A DNA stretch of 64,000 nt from Larix kaempferi (GCA_027924585.1 BSBM01001067.1:1366001-1430000), one strand, 5' to 3'; shown: positions 24,051-36,029, numbered from the stretch's first letter. Program-made: numbers and translations. Notes: generated from the sequence alone by a model not told the origin.

Positions 24051-24369
24051 GTTAGGGATTTAGATAGAGAAAGAGAGAGATATTGGAGGTTACGGGTTTA
24101 GAGAGATATATAGAAAAAGATAGATTGGGGGTTAGGGGTTTAGAGTGAGAGAGAGTTGGGGATTAGTTGTTTAAAGAGAGATAAAATGATTTGTAGTTAG
24201 GTTTTATAGAGGGAGAGATATGAAGAGAGATATTGGTGGTTAGGGGTTTAGAGAGAGAGAGAGAATCAAGGTTAGGGGTTTAGAGAGATAGAGATAGAGA
24301 TTTGAAGTTAGGGGTTCAGAAAGAGATAGATAGGGTTATGGGTTTATGGGGGAGAGAGAGAGAGAGAGA

Positions 24370-24490
24370 GATTGGGGGATAATATGGGTTTAGAGATAGA
24401 GAGAGATCAAGGGTGAAGTATGGATGGTTAGTGAGGGGGGAGAGGGACATAGAGATGGGGGTAGGGGTAGGTGGGTGAGGAGTGGGGATT

Positions 24491-24493
<3 letters not shown>
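24370..24493. repeat. higher-order landmark B, copy 2
   Basis: Near-identical to copy 1 over 'tatggatggttagtgaggg', 'gagggacatagagatgg' and 'gtgaggagtggggatttgg'. Confidence 0.8.
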
Positions 24494-24531
<38 letters not shown>

Positions 24532-25062
24532 GGGGATAAGGGTTTAGAGAGAGAGAGACACACACACATATATAGAGAGAGAGGTTATGGGTTTAGAGAG
24601 GGAGAGATTGTGGGTTGGGGGTTTAGAGAGAAAGAGAGAGATTGGAGGTGAGGGGTTTAGAGAGAGAGAAAGGGAGAAGGGAATAAAGGGAGAGAATGGG
24701 GTTTAGTGGTTTAGAGGGAGAGAGAGAGAGAGAGGGAGAGAGAATGGGATTAGTGGTTTAGATAGAGATAGAGGAAATAAGGGTGAGAGAGTGAGAGAGA
24801 GAGAGAGAGATTGCTCGTTTGGGGTTTATAGAGAGAGTGATTAGTGGTTAGGGGTTTAGAGAGAGATATTGGAGGTTAGGTGTTTAGAGAGAGAGAGAGA
24901 AAGAGAGAGATTGGAGTTTACTGGTTTATAGAGAGAGACATATATTAGGGTTATGGTAATTTTAGAAAGAGATAGAGATATTGGAGGTTTGGGGTTTAGA
25001 GAGAGAGAGAGAGAGATTGGTGGTTAGGGGTTTAGAGATAGAGATATTGGTGGTTAGGGATT

Positions 25063-25100
<38 letters not shown>

Positions 25101-25887
25101 ATAGGTTAGGCATTTAGAGAGGGATATTGGGGATTACGGGTTTAGAGAGAGAGAGATATGGGGGTTCGATGTTTACAGAGAGAGAAATTGAGGGTTACGG
25201 GTTAGTAGAGAGAGATAGTGAGATTGGAGGTTATTGGTTTAGAGAGAGAGAGACATAGAAAAGGATTGGAGGTTAATGGTTTAAAGAGAGAGATTGGGGA
25301 TTAGGGATTTAGGGAGAGAGAGACATTGGGGGTTAGGGGATTATAGAGAGAGAGAGAGATTGGGGGTTTAGAGAGAAAGAGAGAGATAGAGAGAGAGAGA
25401 GAGAGACTAGGTGTTAGGGGCTTAAATAAAGAGAGAGATTGGGAGTTAGGGTTTTAGATAGAGAAAGAGAGAGAGAGAGAAAGAGAGAGATTGGGTGTTA
25501 GGGGTTTATATATATATATATATATATTGGTGGTTAGGGGATTGGAGAGAGAGAGAGAGATTGGGGGTTTTTCATTTAGAGAGATGGTTATTTAGGGTTA
25601 GGGGATTAGAGAAGATAGAGAGATTGGGGTTCAAGGTTGAGAGAGAGAGAGAGAGAGAGAGAGATTGGTGGTTAGGGGTTTAGGTAGAGGGATAGAGTGA
25701 GATTGGAGGTTAGGGGTTTATAGAGAGAAGGAGAGGAGTGTTTGGGCCTATGTGTTTAAATAGAGAGAGGTTGGGGGTTAGGGGTTTAGAGAGAGAGAGA
25801 GAGATGTTACGGGTTTATAGAGAGATATATATTGAATTTTAGGGGTTTAGAGAGAGAGATAAGTAGAGATATTGGGGGTTATGGGTT

Positions 25888-25924
<37 letters not shown>

Positions 25925-26004
25925 GGGGTTACAAGTTTAGAGAGAGAGAGAGAGATCAGTCAAGTGTTATGGATTTAGAGAAAGAGAGAAGAAGATTCAG
26001 GGTT

Positions 26005-26037
<33 letters not shown>

Positions 26038-26137
26038 TTGGAGGTTAGGTGTTTAGAGAGGGAGATAGAGATTAGAGGTTTTGGGTTTAGAGAGAAAGGA
26101 GATTTGCGTTTGGGCGTTTTAAGAGAGAGAGATATTG

Positions 26138-26261
26138 GGGGTTAATAGGGGGTTAGAGATAGAGAGAGATCATTAGAGGAGTATGGATAGTTAGTAGTGG
26201 GAGAGAGAGATACATAGAGAGGGGGAAGGGGTAGGCGGTTAAGGAGCGGGGGTTTGGGGGG

Positions 26262-26262
<1 letters not shown>
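26138..26262. repeat. higher-order landmark A, copy 3
   Basis: Shares 'gatcattagaggag', 'atggatagttagtagtgg' and 'aaggagcgggggttt' with copies 1 and 2. Confidence 0.8.
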
Positions 26263-26303
<41 letters not shown>

Positions 26304-26755
26304 GGGGGTTAGGGGTTTAGAGAGAGAGAGAGAGATTTTGGGGTTTAGGGGTTAAAAGAGAGAGAGTTAGATTGGCAGTTAGGGCTTTAGAGAGAGAGAA
26401 ACATTGTGATTTAGGGGTTTAGAGAGAGGGAGAGAGAGAGATCGATGGTTAAGGGTTTAAAGAAAGAAAGGGATTGGGGGTTAGGGGTTTAAAGAGAGAG
26501 AGATTGGGGATTAGGGCTTTAGAGAGAGAGATTGGGGTGAGGGGTTTAGATAGATAGATAGATATAGAGAGAGACTGGGTGTTAGGCGCTGAGAGAGAGA
26601 GAGAGAGAGAGATTCTATTTTAGATAAAGAGAGAAATATTGGGGGATAGGGTTTTAGAGAGAGAGATTGGACATTAGGGGTTTAAAGAGATAGAGAGAAT
26701 GGGGTTAGGGGTTTAGAGAGGGAGATAGAAAGACATCGATTGTGAGTTAGTGGTT

Positions 26756-26794
<39 letters not shown>

Positions 26795-28159
26795 GGGTTT
26801 ATGGGTTTATAGATAGAGTTTGTGGGTTAGGTGTTATGGAGAGAGAGAGAGAGAGAGAGGTTGGGGGTTAGGGGTTTAGAGAGATGGAGAGAGACATATT
26901 GAAGGTTAGGGGTTTAAAGAGAGGAAGAGATATTGTGGGTTAGGTATTTAGAGAGAGATAATTGGTGTAAGTGGTTGAGAGAGAGATAAAGAGAGATTGG
27001 GGGTTAGGGGTTTAGAGAGAGAGTGAGAGATCTACATTTATGGGTTTAGAGAGAGATAGATAGATAGAGAGAGAGAGAGGGGCTTATGTGTTAAGGGTTT
27101 AGAGAGAGAGGGAGAGAGAGATTGGAGGTTAGAGGTTTATAAAGAGAGAAAGAGAGAGATATTCAAGGTTGGGGATTTTGAGAGAGAGAGAGAGAAAGAG
27201 AGAAAGATTGGATTTTAGGGGTTTGGAGAAAGAGATTTGGGGTTAGGTATTTATAGAGAGAGAGATTAGGGGTTAGAGGTTTAGAGAGAGAGAGAGAGAT
27301 TGGGAAATAATAGGGGTTTAGAGATAGAGAGGGAGATCGAGAGAGAATGGGGATTAAAGGATGAGAGAGAGAGAGATTGAGGGTTTGAGGGAGAGAGAGA
27401 GAGTAAGAGAGAGGGAGCGATTTGTGGTTGGGGTTTGAGAGAGAGAGAGAGAGAGATTGGGGGTTATGGGTTTAGTGAGAGAGAGATATTATGTTGGGTT
27501 AGGGGTTTCAAGAGAGATATTGGGGGTTAGGGGCTTAGAGAGAGAGAGATAGACAGATTGAAGGTTATAGGTTTAGAGAGAGAGAGATTTTGGGGGTTAG
27601 TGTTTAGGGGTTTAAAGAGAGAGATTGGGGTTAGGGATTTAGAGAGAGAGAGATTGGGGTTTATGGTTTTAGAGAGAGAGGGGGAGACAAATATTGAGTG
27701 TTAGGGTTTTAGAGAGAGATATATTGGGGATTAGGGGTTTAGAGAGAGATATATATATTGGGGTTAGTGGTTTAGATAGATAGATATATAATGAGAGAGA
27801 GCGATTGTGAGTTAGGGGTTTAGAGAGAGAGGTATTGGGGTTAGGGGTTTAGAGAGAAAGGGATTGGGGGTTAGGGGTTTAGAGAGAGTGAGATTGGTGG
27901 TTACGGGTTTAGAGAGAGAGGCATTGGGGTTAGGGGTTTATATAGATAAATAGATAGATAGTGATAGAGAGAGATTGGGTGTTAGGATTTTAAGGGTTAT
28001 TTGAGGTTAGGGGTTTATAGCGAGAAAGAGAGATTGGGGGTTAGTGGGTTAAAAGGGTTAGGGGTTTAGAGAGAGAGGGAGAGAGATATTGAAGGTTATG
28101 GGTTTAGAGAGAGAGAGATTTGGGTGTTAAGGGCTTAGAGAGAGAGGGATTGGGGATTA

Positions 28160-28196
<37 letters not shown>

Positions 28197-28257
28197 GTTG
28201 TTAGGGGTTTAGAGAGAGAGAGAAAGAGATAAAGAGAGAGATTAGGGGTTAGGGGGG

Positions 28258-28290
<33 letters not shown>

Positions 28291-28777
28291 CAGGGTTTTA
28301 GAGAGAGGGAGAGAGATGGAGAGAGATAGATTGGAGTTTAGGGGTTTAGAGAGAGAGAGAGAGAGATAGATTGGGGGTTAGGGGTTTAGAGAGAGGGTGA
28401 GAGAGATATTTGAGGTTAGGGGCTTATAGAGAGAAAGAGAGATTGGGGGTTAGTGGGTTAAGGGTTAGGGGTTTAGAGAGAGAGGGAGAGAGAGATTGAA
28501 GGTTATGGGTTTAGAGAGAGAGGGAGATTTTGGGTGTTAAGAGCTTAGAGAGAGAGAGATTGGGGATTAGGGATTTAGAGAGAGAGATAGTTAGGGGTTA
28601 GGGTTTAGGGGTTTAGATAAATAGAGAGAGAGAGAGGTTAGGGTTTTACAAAGAGATTGAGGGTTAGGGGTTTAGAGAGAGAGAGGTATGGGGGTAGGGG
28701 TTTAGAGAGAGAGATATAGAGAGGTATGGGGGTAGGGGTTTAGATAGAGAGATAGAGAGAGGTATGGGGGGTAGCGG

Positions 28778-28816
<39 letters not shown>

Positions 28817-28850
28817 GGGGTTAGAGAGAGAGAGAGAGCAATGTTTAGGT

Positions 28851-31250
28851 GTTATTATTACATGGGTTAAAGTAGTAATGATAATTTGATTTTGGTGTTT
28901 ATATAATTTTCCAAGGTTTTAGGACTTATGAATGTTAAAATTGATATGATTTGTAAGTGTTATGTTCTAAAAGTTAGTGGTTACAAGTTATATGAGTTGG
29001 ATGAGAGTGGATAAAGTAGATAAGGTTTAGAGGAGGTTAAAGTTATAATTACCAAGGAAAGAGATTCTAACTCCTAGGTGCTTGAATAGAGTGTCAACAA
29101 AGGGGGGTCCCTCGTTAGAGCACTTTAAAAACCTTGTGTATACATGGTCGACCACCCAACTTGGGGTGTACTGGGAGGGCTTCTCTGGGAGTTACCTCCC
29201 TCCACCTATTACTAGCGCAATGACGTCCCAGTTCCCAGCTACAACAAAGGCACATGTGTCAAGATTTCGAGTTAGGAAATTGTTTCCAGGCAATTTCCCA
29301 AAATGGTCCTTTGAAAACACTCTATACAAGACTTTCAATACAACCCCTATGGCCAACCTACTAATGCAAACAATATAAAAAATGTATATACAAATTAATA
29401 TTCATAAAAAAACAAATATTTTCTATAATCTTATTTTCATTTTTAAATATTCCAATTAAATTTATATATATAACCATGGAAAAAACATAGAAAAACAATT
29501 TACCAAAAGTAATAAGACAACAATTTATAATCTAACAAAACTTTAAACTAAGAATGATTAAGTAAAACTCTAACCTATTTCAACAAACTCATAATTATTA
29601 ACTTTAACTCTAAACTATTTCAGCAAACTCTTAATTAAGAACTATTTTAATATGGAAAACACTAAATTATTAAGAATAACATTGACAAAAAAATAGAACA
29701 AGTCTTCATGTACGACATCATGGTACTCAATACAATAAAATTTATATTTCACATCTCATAAAATTCTATACAAGAAAACAATATGGAAAATTAAGTATTC
29801 ATTTTTAAATTAGTAAAGAAAATTATGAAAATTTTACAATGTTTAGTAAAAATATGAAAAATAAGCAATGCTAAAATAATATAAAATTTATTTTTATTAA
29901 ATTAGTAAAAGTAAATTATGAAAATATCACCATGCTTAGTAAAAATAAACACAAAATTGATTTATAAGTTAAAAAATATAACAAAACTAAATTTATAATT
30001 ATTAAAAACAAACATAAAAAAAAAATATCTTTATAAAATTAAATATTGCCCAACTATTTTTCCTTTACTCCATGAAAAATAAACAATAATTTAAAACTAA
30101 CAAAAAAATAAAATAAAAAATTAATTATATATAACAAAAACTAAAAAATTATTAAATATAAATTCTAAACCTAACTATTTGAAATTAATTTAAAATTTAA
30201 TTAAAAATAAACACTAAAAAGCATTAAAAAAAAAAATAAAACAAAAAACAATAAAAATAAGACTACTCTATCCTATTTCTAAGCTCACCTACACCATTTT
30301 AAACTATGGCTAAAACTAAGCTACAATTCTCACATACTTTTATTTAGCATATTTAACCTAAGCATAATAATTCAAGTTTGCGGTGTAATAGTTTGTGATT
30401 GGCTCGCAGTAATAATTCAAGTTTGTCTGAGATATCACAAATTTCTACCGTTAATGCTGCGAGCCCGTTTCCATTGGATCTCAAAATGCTGATAAAATAT
30501 AAAATAAATATGATAACAATAATATGCTTATAGAATATAAAATAAATGGATTGTGAGTATAAGAACGATAATAGGCTGATAGAATATTATACAATAAAGA
30601 TTTCATTTTAGTTGCAGACCCTTTATGATGTATAAGACCTTGAAAACCTATTAGTCTTCATCAGTATTGATTACCTCACTTCCTTACATTGATAGAGAAT
30701 TAAAGTTGTAAATTTCTTCTTAAATAAAAACAACTAAACAAACCATAAGAAAAAATGATAAAAAATTGATAAATAAAAACAACTAAACAAACCATAAGAA
30801 AAAATGATAAAAAATTGATAAGATATGCATGGCATGGTTCCAGATGAACCCTAGGAAAATGGTTGGCTTTATGTATGAATCTAATCAAGACTAGCACACA
30901 AAGGCAACAACATCAAGAGGTACTCCGTAAATCTTCATGAAGATGAATCATAATCAACTTTCAAATGAAAACACGTAAATAATATCATATCATAGAATGC
31001 CATAAAATGAATTGAATTGAACAAAATGTAAACAATTTGGAATTTGGAATTTATACAAAATAAAAAAATGTTAATTTTATAAATAGAAAAAATCCAGATT
31101 CAAAAATAATAATAATATCTTCTAAAATAAGATTGATAACAAAGATTCTAAGTAAATATAATCTTATTTCATAAAATTTACACAAAATCCAATATTATGA
31201 AAAATGTGGAAATAATATTTACCAGAGTGCTTGGACTAACCCATTGATTT
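28851..31250. other. AT-rich intergenic DNA
   Basis: No gene supported. The 98-codon frame at 29082-29378 lies in the least AT-rich part but resembles no family I know. From 29380 the sequence is strongly A-rich. It holds a 51-bp tandem duplication at about 30722-30823 and a repeated 'taataattcaagtttg' pair at 30365-30430. Confidence 0.6.
30722..30823. repeat. 51-bp direct tandem duplication
   Basis: The unit starting 'aaataaaaacaactaaacaa' and ending 'gataaaaaattgata' occurs twice back to back without visible mismatch. Confidence 0.85.
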
Positions 31251-31254
31251 GTGT

Positions 31255-31410
31255 GGCTTGTATTCTTTTTATTTGTCAGTGATATTCATTGTTCCTCTAC
31301 CTTTCTTTACCCTGTAGCTAAAGATTGAATTTATTGAAGCTTATTTGTCTGTGATATTCATTATTCCTCTACCTTTCTTTACCCTGTAACTAAAGATTGA
31401 ATTTATTGAA
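31255..31410. repeat. about 70-bp tandem duplication
   Basis: The block with 'gtgatattcattgttcctct' and 'ctaaagattgaatttattga' is repeated once with a few substitutions. Confidence 0.85.
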
Positions 31411-31662
31411 ACTCCCGTAGAGTAGCCGGGGGTTTTCTTGCAAAAAAAAACAATTTTTTACCCTGAATTGCTTGCTATAAAGTGGTGTGTAGCCGCCGGT
31501 CTTCTTGAAGCAAATGAGTTTAATTTTCAAGAGCTGCTATGAAATCGTTCCTGCTATGAAGCAAAGAAACAATGAAGGAACAGTACAACTATTCGTGTTG
31601 TCATGTGTTCCACCATTCTTCTCGTTGCTGTGTTTTATGCGGGGATTCAATTAAAGGATACC

Positions 31663-31851
31663 CATGTGTTCCACCATTCTTCTTCTCATTTTATATATTG
31701 CTTATAGTGTTTGAAAGTGTTGACCTTGCAATAATAATGAATCCCACTGTCACTTCCATGTGTTCCACCATTCTTCTTCTCATTTTATATATTGCTTATA
31801 GTGTTTGAAAGTGTTAACCTTGCAATAATAATGAATCCCACTGTCACTTCT
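31663..31851. repeat. 94-bp tandem duplication
   Basis: The block from 'catgtgttccaccattcttc' to 'atcccactgtcacttc' occurs twice in tandem and is almost identical. The frame at 31572-31808 arises from this repeat. Confidence 0.88.
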
Positions 31852-32880
31852 AGGGTACCAACTCAAGATATCTTAACAATGGATTCCATCTCACTAATGA
31901 CAAACAAAAACTCACTTAATATAGATTAGATTTCTAGGTTTCACATTTGATCTAATATGATCAGATCAGATTCATATCAAACAATTTCAAGAACGAGAAC
32001 TCCATATAGATAATATTTCTAGGTTTCACTGCAAGATGTGATCCATAAATACACATTGGTGAGACATACCTGTGTGTTTTTCAATCGATGGATATATCAA
32101 AATGATTGGCACTGGAACTTGCGAACTGGAACCTTTTAGCTATAAAATCTACCCCTGCAAATTGAGGAAGACCAAGCATGTTTGCATAAATATCCTAGCC
32201 TATATATATATATATATATATATATTTTGTTCCAGCAATTTGTGGGGAATTCTTGTAAAGGAATGAGCCATCGACAACCGTTATAGTGGTTTTAGGTTTT
32301 CATTGCATGTGAGTCTAATAAACTAGGGTAGCAACTCAAGATATCTTAACAATGGATTCCATCTCACTAATGACAAACAAAAACTCACTTAATATAGATT
32401 AGATTTCTAGGTTTCACATTTGATCTAATATGATAATACAGATAATATTTCTAGGTTTGATCTAATATGATAATACAGATAATATTTCTAGGTTTGATCT
32501 AATATGATAATACAGATAATATTTCTAGGTTATACAGATTCATATCAGACAATTTCAAGAAGAAGAACTCAATACAGATAATATTTCTAGATTTCACTGC
32601 AAGATGTGATCCATAAATACACATTGGTGAGACATACCTGTGTGTTTTTCAATCGATGGATATATCAAAATGATTGGCACTGGAACTTGCGAACTGGAAC
32701 CTTTTAGCTATAAAATCTGCCCCTGCAAAATGAGGAAGACCAAGCATGTTTGCATAAATATCCCAGCCTCGTCAATATCTATATCTATATGTATATTGCT
32801 CCAGCAATTTGTGGAGAATTCTTGTAAAGAAATGAGCCATCGACAACCGTTACAGTGGTTTTAGGTTTTCATTGCATGAT
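31852..32880. repeat. about 0.5-kb tandem duplication with internal 37-bp repeat
   Basis: Copy 1 (31852-32321) and copy 2 (32322-32880) share 'aactcaagatatcttaacaa', the 'tgtgtgtttttcaatcgatg' block and the 'gagccatcgacaaccgtta' end. Copy 2 is longer because 'ctaatatgataatacagata' plus about 17 bases is repeated three times near 32425-32530. A (TA)n tract in copy 1 at 32202-32225 is replaced by (TATC)n-like DNA in copy 2. Confidence 0.88.
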
Positions 32881-33529
32881 CTAGTCTAATAAAAAATACC
32901 ACAACCCTCTGAACATAAATACCATTTATTGCATGGGAGTTCTAGTTAAAAAAACAAAACAAAACCTCTGAACGAAATATTGCATGAGACAGCGTATACA
33001 GAGGTTCTAATAGAATAAAAATGAATACAAATCTTATACTCACATTCGTATAATTTCTTCAGATGACGCTTCACAAGGGATGTCCTCCCTGATTCACAAA
33101 AATTCTAACAGTCAATCTAAGCGATTCAAAGATAAAACAAACAAAACTGAACATAAACCCTCTCTAGCACTGAGGTTCTAATACTACCTGAGCAATGGTT
33201 TCAACACTTCTTGTTCGCCGGATTCCGACTGATACGATCGTAATTTGATCAATGGTTTCAGCACTCCTTCGCTCGTCGGATTCTGACTGATACTGGACGG
33301 TGGAAATGGTAGTTTCTCTTAAAATAACATTTTCTTGAAACTCCGCATTCCGTTCCTTCGATAAGAACACCCCTTTCATGTACTTGCAGACGGGAATTTT
33401 CTTTGCGTGGGAAGCCAGTTGGGAATAGATCATCATTTGCAAGCCAAATGGGAAGCCGAGTGGGGTCTGGTTCGCTTTGCGTGGCATCATTCATAATTCA
33501 ATCATGTTTTCAGAATTCAAACCAACAGA
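32881..33529 (-). other. unassigned region with a 57-bp coding-like duplication
   Basis: The minus-strand frame 33490-33164 (108 codons) is open but not recognised. Its end holds a 57-bp direct duplication at about 33190-33297 carrying the 'atggtttca-cact' and 'cggatt-cgactgatac' segments. It lies directly downstream of the subtilase fragment on the same strand, so it could be a decayed 3' exon or UTR. No subtilase C-terminal motifs are visible. Confidence 0.35.
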
Positions 33530-33956
33530 ATTCGATCATCATAATTCAAACCAAAATAAACCAGACCTATGTGGATGTCCGGTTTAAGGATCTCCGGAGC
33601 GACCAGATTCGGTCCTTTGGACGAGAAGCCGGCTACCACCAGAGCTCATGCTTTAAGTTTACCCACCACATTTGGAACCGACCCTCGTTGCTGGTAATAT
33701 CCTCCTCAGGCCCGTTGGCAAGAATCATCCTCGCACCGCCAGCTCGCAGCACGAGCAATACCTTTCCGCCCTCGCCACTTTTCCGAAGATCACAGACCAC
33801 AGTTTTTCCACAATTGGGATCAAGGTTTCGTTCCAGGCAGAGATTTGCAGTCTGATCATTAATCGACTCAGTTTTCCCGTACACCAAAGGGAATTGTTCG
33901 TTGCCCGCAGTTTCCCGTACATCAAGCAGAACTTGTAGACGGCCAATCTGGATTTG
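33530..33956 (-). pseudogene. subtilisin-like serine protease fragment (PA domain and FSSxGPN region)
   Basis: Plant subtilases are secreted serine proteases. Minus-strand translation shows the strand before the PA domain ('GNEQFPLVYGK', 'LCLERNLDPN'), the PA domain itself ('GKTVVCD', 'RAGGARMILANG') and then, in another frame at about 33630-33571, 'FSSKGPNLVAPEILKPDI', the conserved block after the PA domain. The spacer between them is shorter than usual and contains a frameshift and a stop. The catalytic Asp, His and GTSM Ser regions are absent. A plausible acceptor (CTGTTCCAG) precedes the fragment at 33957-33965. It is the only host-gene remnant recognised in this window. Confidence 0.75.
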
Positions 33957-33965
33957 CTGGAACAG

Positions 33966-34195
33966 AAAGTAGAGAAATGAAGATATTCATACAAACGGTA
34001 GAGACATTATAACAAACACAGGACACAGACACATTATAATAAACAAACAGAAAGTAGAGAAATGAAGTGAAAGTAGAAAGAGGGCAAATAGAAAGTAGAG
34101 AATAGAAAGTAGAGAAAGAAGAATATCATATGATTAAAGCCATAAGAAGAATAGAAAGAAGAATATCATATGATTAAAGAATATCAAGGTTGAAT
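33966..34195. other. A/G-rich spacer with short repeats
   Basis: No gene. 'agaaagtagagaa' recurs at least five times between 33964 and 34110, and 'gaatatcatatgattaaag' is repeated near 34120-34180. Confidence 0.6.
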
Positions 34196-34490
34196 TTGAG
34201 TTAATAAATATGTGCTCCTTATACCACAAGATTTTGGTTCCATATATACCAAGGTGGAGGGTTTGGATTTTCTTGTATCCATTGGATGAGGCGCCTAACT
34301 ATGTCATGATCCATGCATTCATGTTGTGCTTCATCAAGCCATTCTGGAAATGGTAGAGATAAGGCGAAGAGGGAACCCTCCTCTTTAGATTTCCTAGACA
34401 AAGCATCTTCCACCACATCATCGTGACCCTTGTATATGATCTCATAATCATAACCCAACATTTTAGTTACCCAGTTATGTTGCTCGGGGG
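34196..34490 (-). pseudogene. gypsy pol scrap: RNase H end and linker to integrase
   Basis: Minus-strand translation gives 'MLGYDYEIIYKGHDDVVED' and 'ALSRKSKEEGSLFALSLPFP', the standard end of gypsy RNase H and its linker to integrase. The same stretch occurs at about 53568-53890 with few differences, so both derive from one family. Both edges are abrupt. Confidence 0.85.
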
Positions 34491-35682
34491 AGGAAAGTTC
34501 TATAAAATTGTTGTTATACTTCAGTCAAATAATGCAGATTCATGACTTTTCAAATGATTGGGATTATCCCTCTCGTTGCTTTATTTAAGATTTGAGAGAT
34601 GACAAAGTCTTACCAAAATTACTTTCGATGACTTCTTACTGTTCTTGGTACAAATTTGCAGCGTGCGCTGTAAATTTGAGGAATTTTGGTACAATTTAGC
34701 GTGATTATATGAAACACACATCTATAAGATAAATTATTGGTTTTCTTTTCATTGAAATTTTTGTAAACAAGAACAGATCGAGAAAGCCACACATTTCAAC
34801 TCAGAATTCCTAATTTCTTTGACAACATCTCAATTTTAGATTATCAAAATCCAATTTTGACACCCTCCCTGTGAATATAAATTTCATGGTTGGCAAGATT
34901 TGACATTAAACCCTACACGGAATAGCTATCACTTTATGGAGTAATGTGAAAATGAAAAGTATGAGATAAACAATAATATCATAACCATTTTTTAATTGGA
35001 TATCCACTTTTTAAGGTTTGAAAATCTATATTTTTTTGATGAGGAATTCACTTCCATTTTCAACCTTTGAACTGATAACTTATGAGGACTTTTTCATTGA
35101 CATTATATCTACGTCGAATATTTAAAGTTACTATAAACGATTAAGATTTAAAGTTACTAAGGTTTTGTATGAATATGCTAAATTTGTACGCGTTTGTCAA
35201 AAATATTAAATTTAAAAAGTAGGTAAGTTTTACTATTACGAAGCACATTAAGTAGATACTATTTATTATTAGAAATCATACGGCGAGAGTCCCCTTTTTA
35301 TTGTCTTGTCCTCATGAGTCGTTATGAGGGATACTTTGACAATGTCCAACCTATAAGATGGGTGGGTAAGTAGGACTCCTCATCATGAAGAAAGAAATGT
35401 AGCATTTTATACAAATATTAATTTGTTATTAAATTCATATTTTATTAGAATTGTTAATAACTTAAGTTTTTAAGTAAAAATATATTATTAAAATAATTTA
35501 AAAATAAAAAGTATATATTTTTTTTATCAAAATATTAATATAATTTATTAAAATTATATAATTAAATGTAAATATTAACATCTATTTAATATATTTTTTT
35601 AAAAAATAAAATTTTATTAAAATTATGAAATTAGAGTGAAGTAATTACATATAAAATTTCTTGAATCCATTTTCAAAATATT

Positions 35683-35742
<60 letters not shown>

Positions 35743-36029
35743 TGTTAGTTTTTAATGAAATAAATATATTGAATATTTTTTTAGATAAAAATTAATATAT
35801 ATATATTTCTTAAAATATTTTATCAAAATTATGTAATTAAATAAGAAAATTATAAGTATAAAATATTTTAAAAAAATAAATATATAAATATTTTTTTAGA
35901 ATATTTATGGATGATAGTCGAATATGTGAAAAATCTCACTTCTAGTTTATGATTATATGAGATAAACTAAATATATGATATTTGATATCATATATTTAGT
36001 TTTTGATATCCCTTTATACAATGAAATAA
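34491..36029. other. AT-rich intergenic DNA with a (TA)n tract
   Basis: No gene. Long stretches of A/T with many 'aaaattat' and 'atattttt' runs; a pure (AT)n microsatellite spans about 35685-35739. Confidence 0.7.
35685..35739. repeat. (AT)n microsatellite
   Basis: Uninterrupted AT dinucleotides over about 55 bases. Confidence 0.95.

Larger units (their letters stand above)
18613..28850. repeat. 10.2-kb compound array of telomere-like and GA repeats
   Basis: An uninterrupted array of variable units of roughly 25-35 bp, consensus GGGGGTTAGGGGTTTAG followed by (GA)n and ATT. The GGGTTTAG part is one step from the plant telomere unit TTTAGGG. The plus strand is almost wholly G, A and T, with C very rare. 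Variants include (TATA)n inserts (21886-21903, 22072-22083, 25508-25528), (CA)n near 24560 and (GATA)n tracts. The long Arg/Glu or Leu/Ser frames within it are translations of (GA)n or (TC)n, not genes. Perfect telomere runs are absent, so this is an interstitial satellite-like block, not a chromosome end. Confidence 0.95.

Noticed and set aside
20295-25683. Open frames of up to 78 codons with Arg-Glu or Leu-Ser runs inside the array
   Set aside because: They are direct translations of (GA)n and (TC)n repeats, with no domain or codon structure.
18613-28850. A true telomere or chromosome end
   Set aside because: No run of perfect TTTAGGG units occurs, units are interrupted by GA tracts, and unique sequence continues on both sides.
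29082-29378. A 98-codon open frame to the right of the GA array
   Set aside because: No family resemblance, no splice or promoter context and a location in decayed intergenic DNA; too weak to call a gene.
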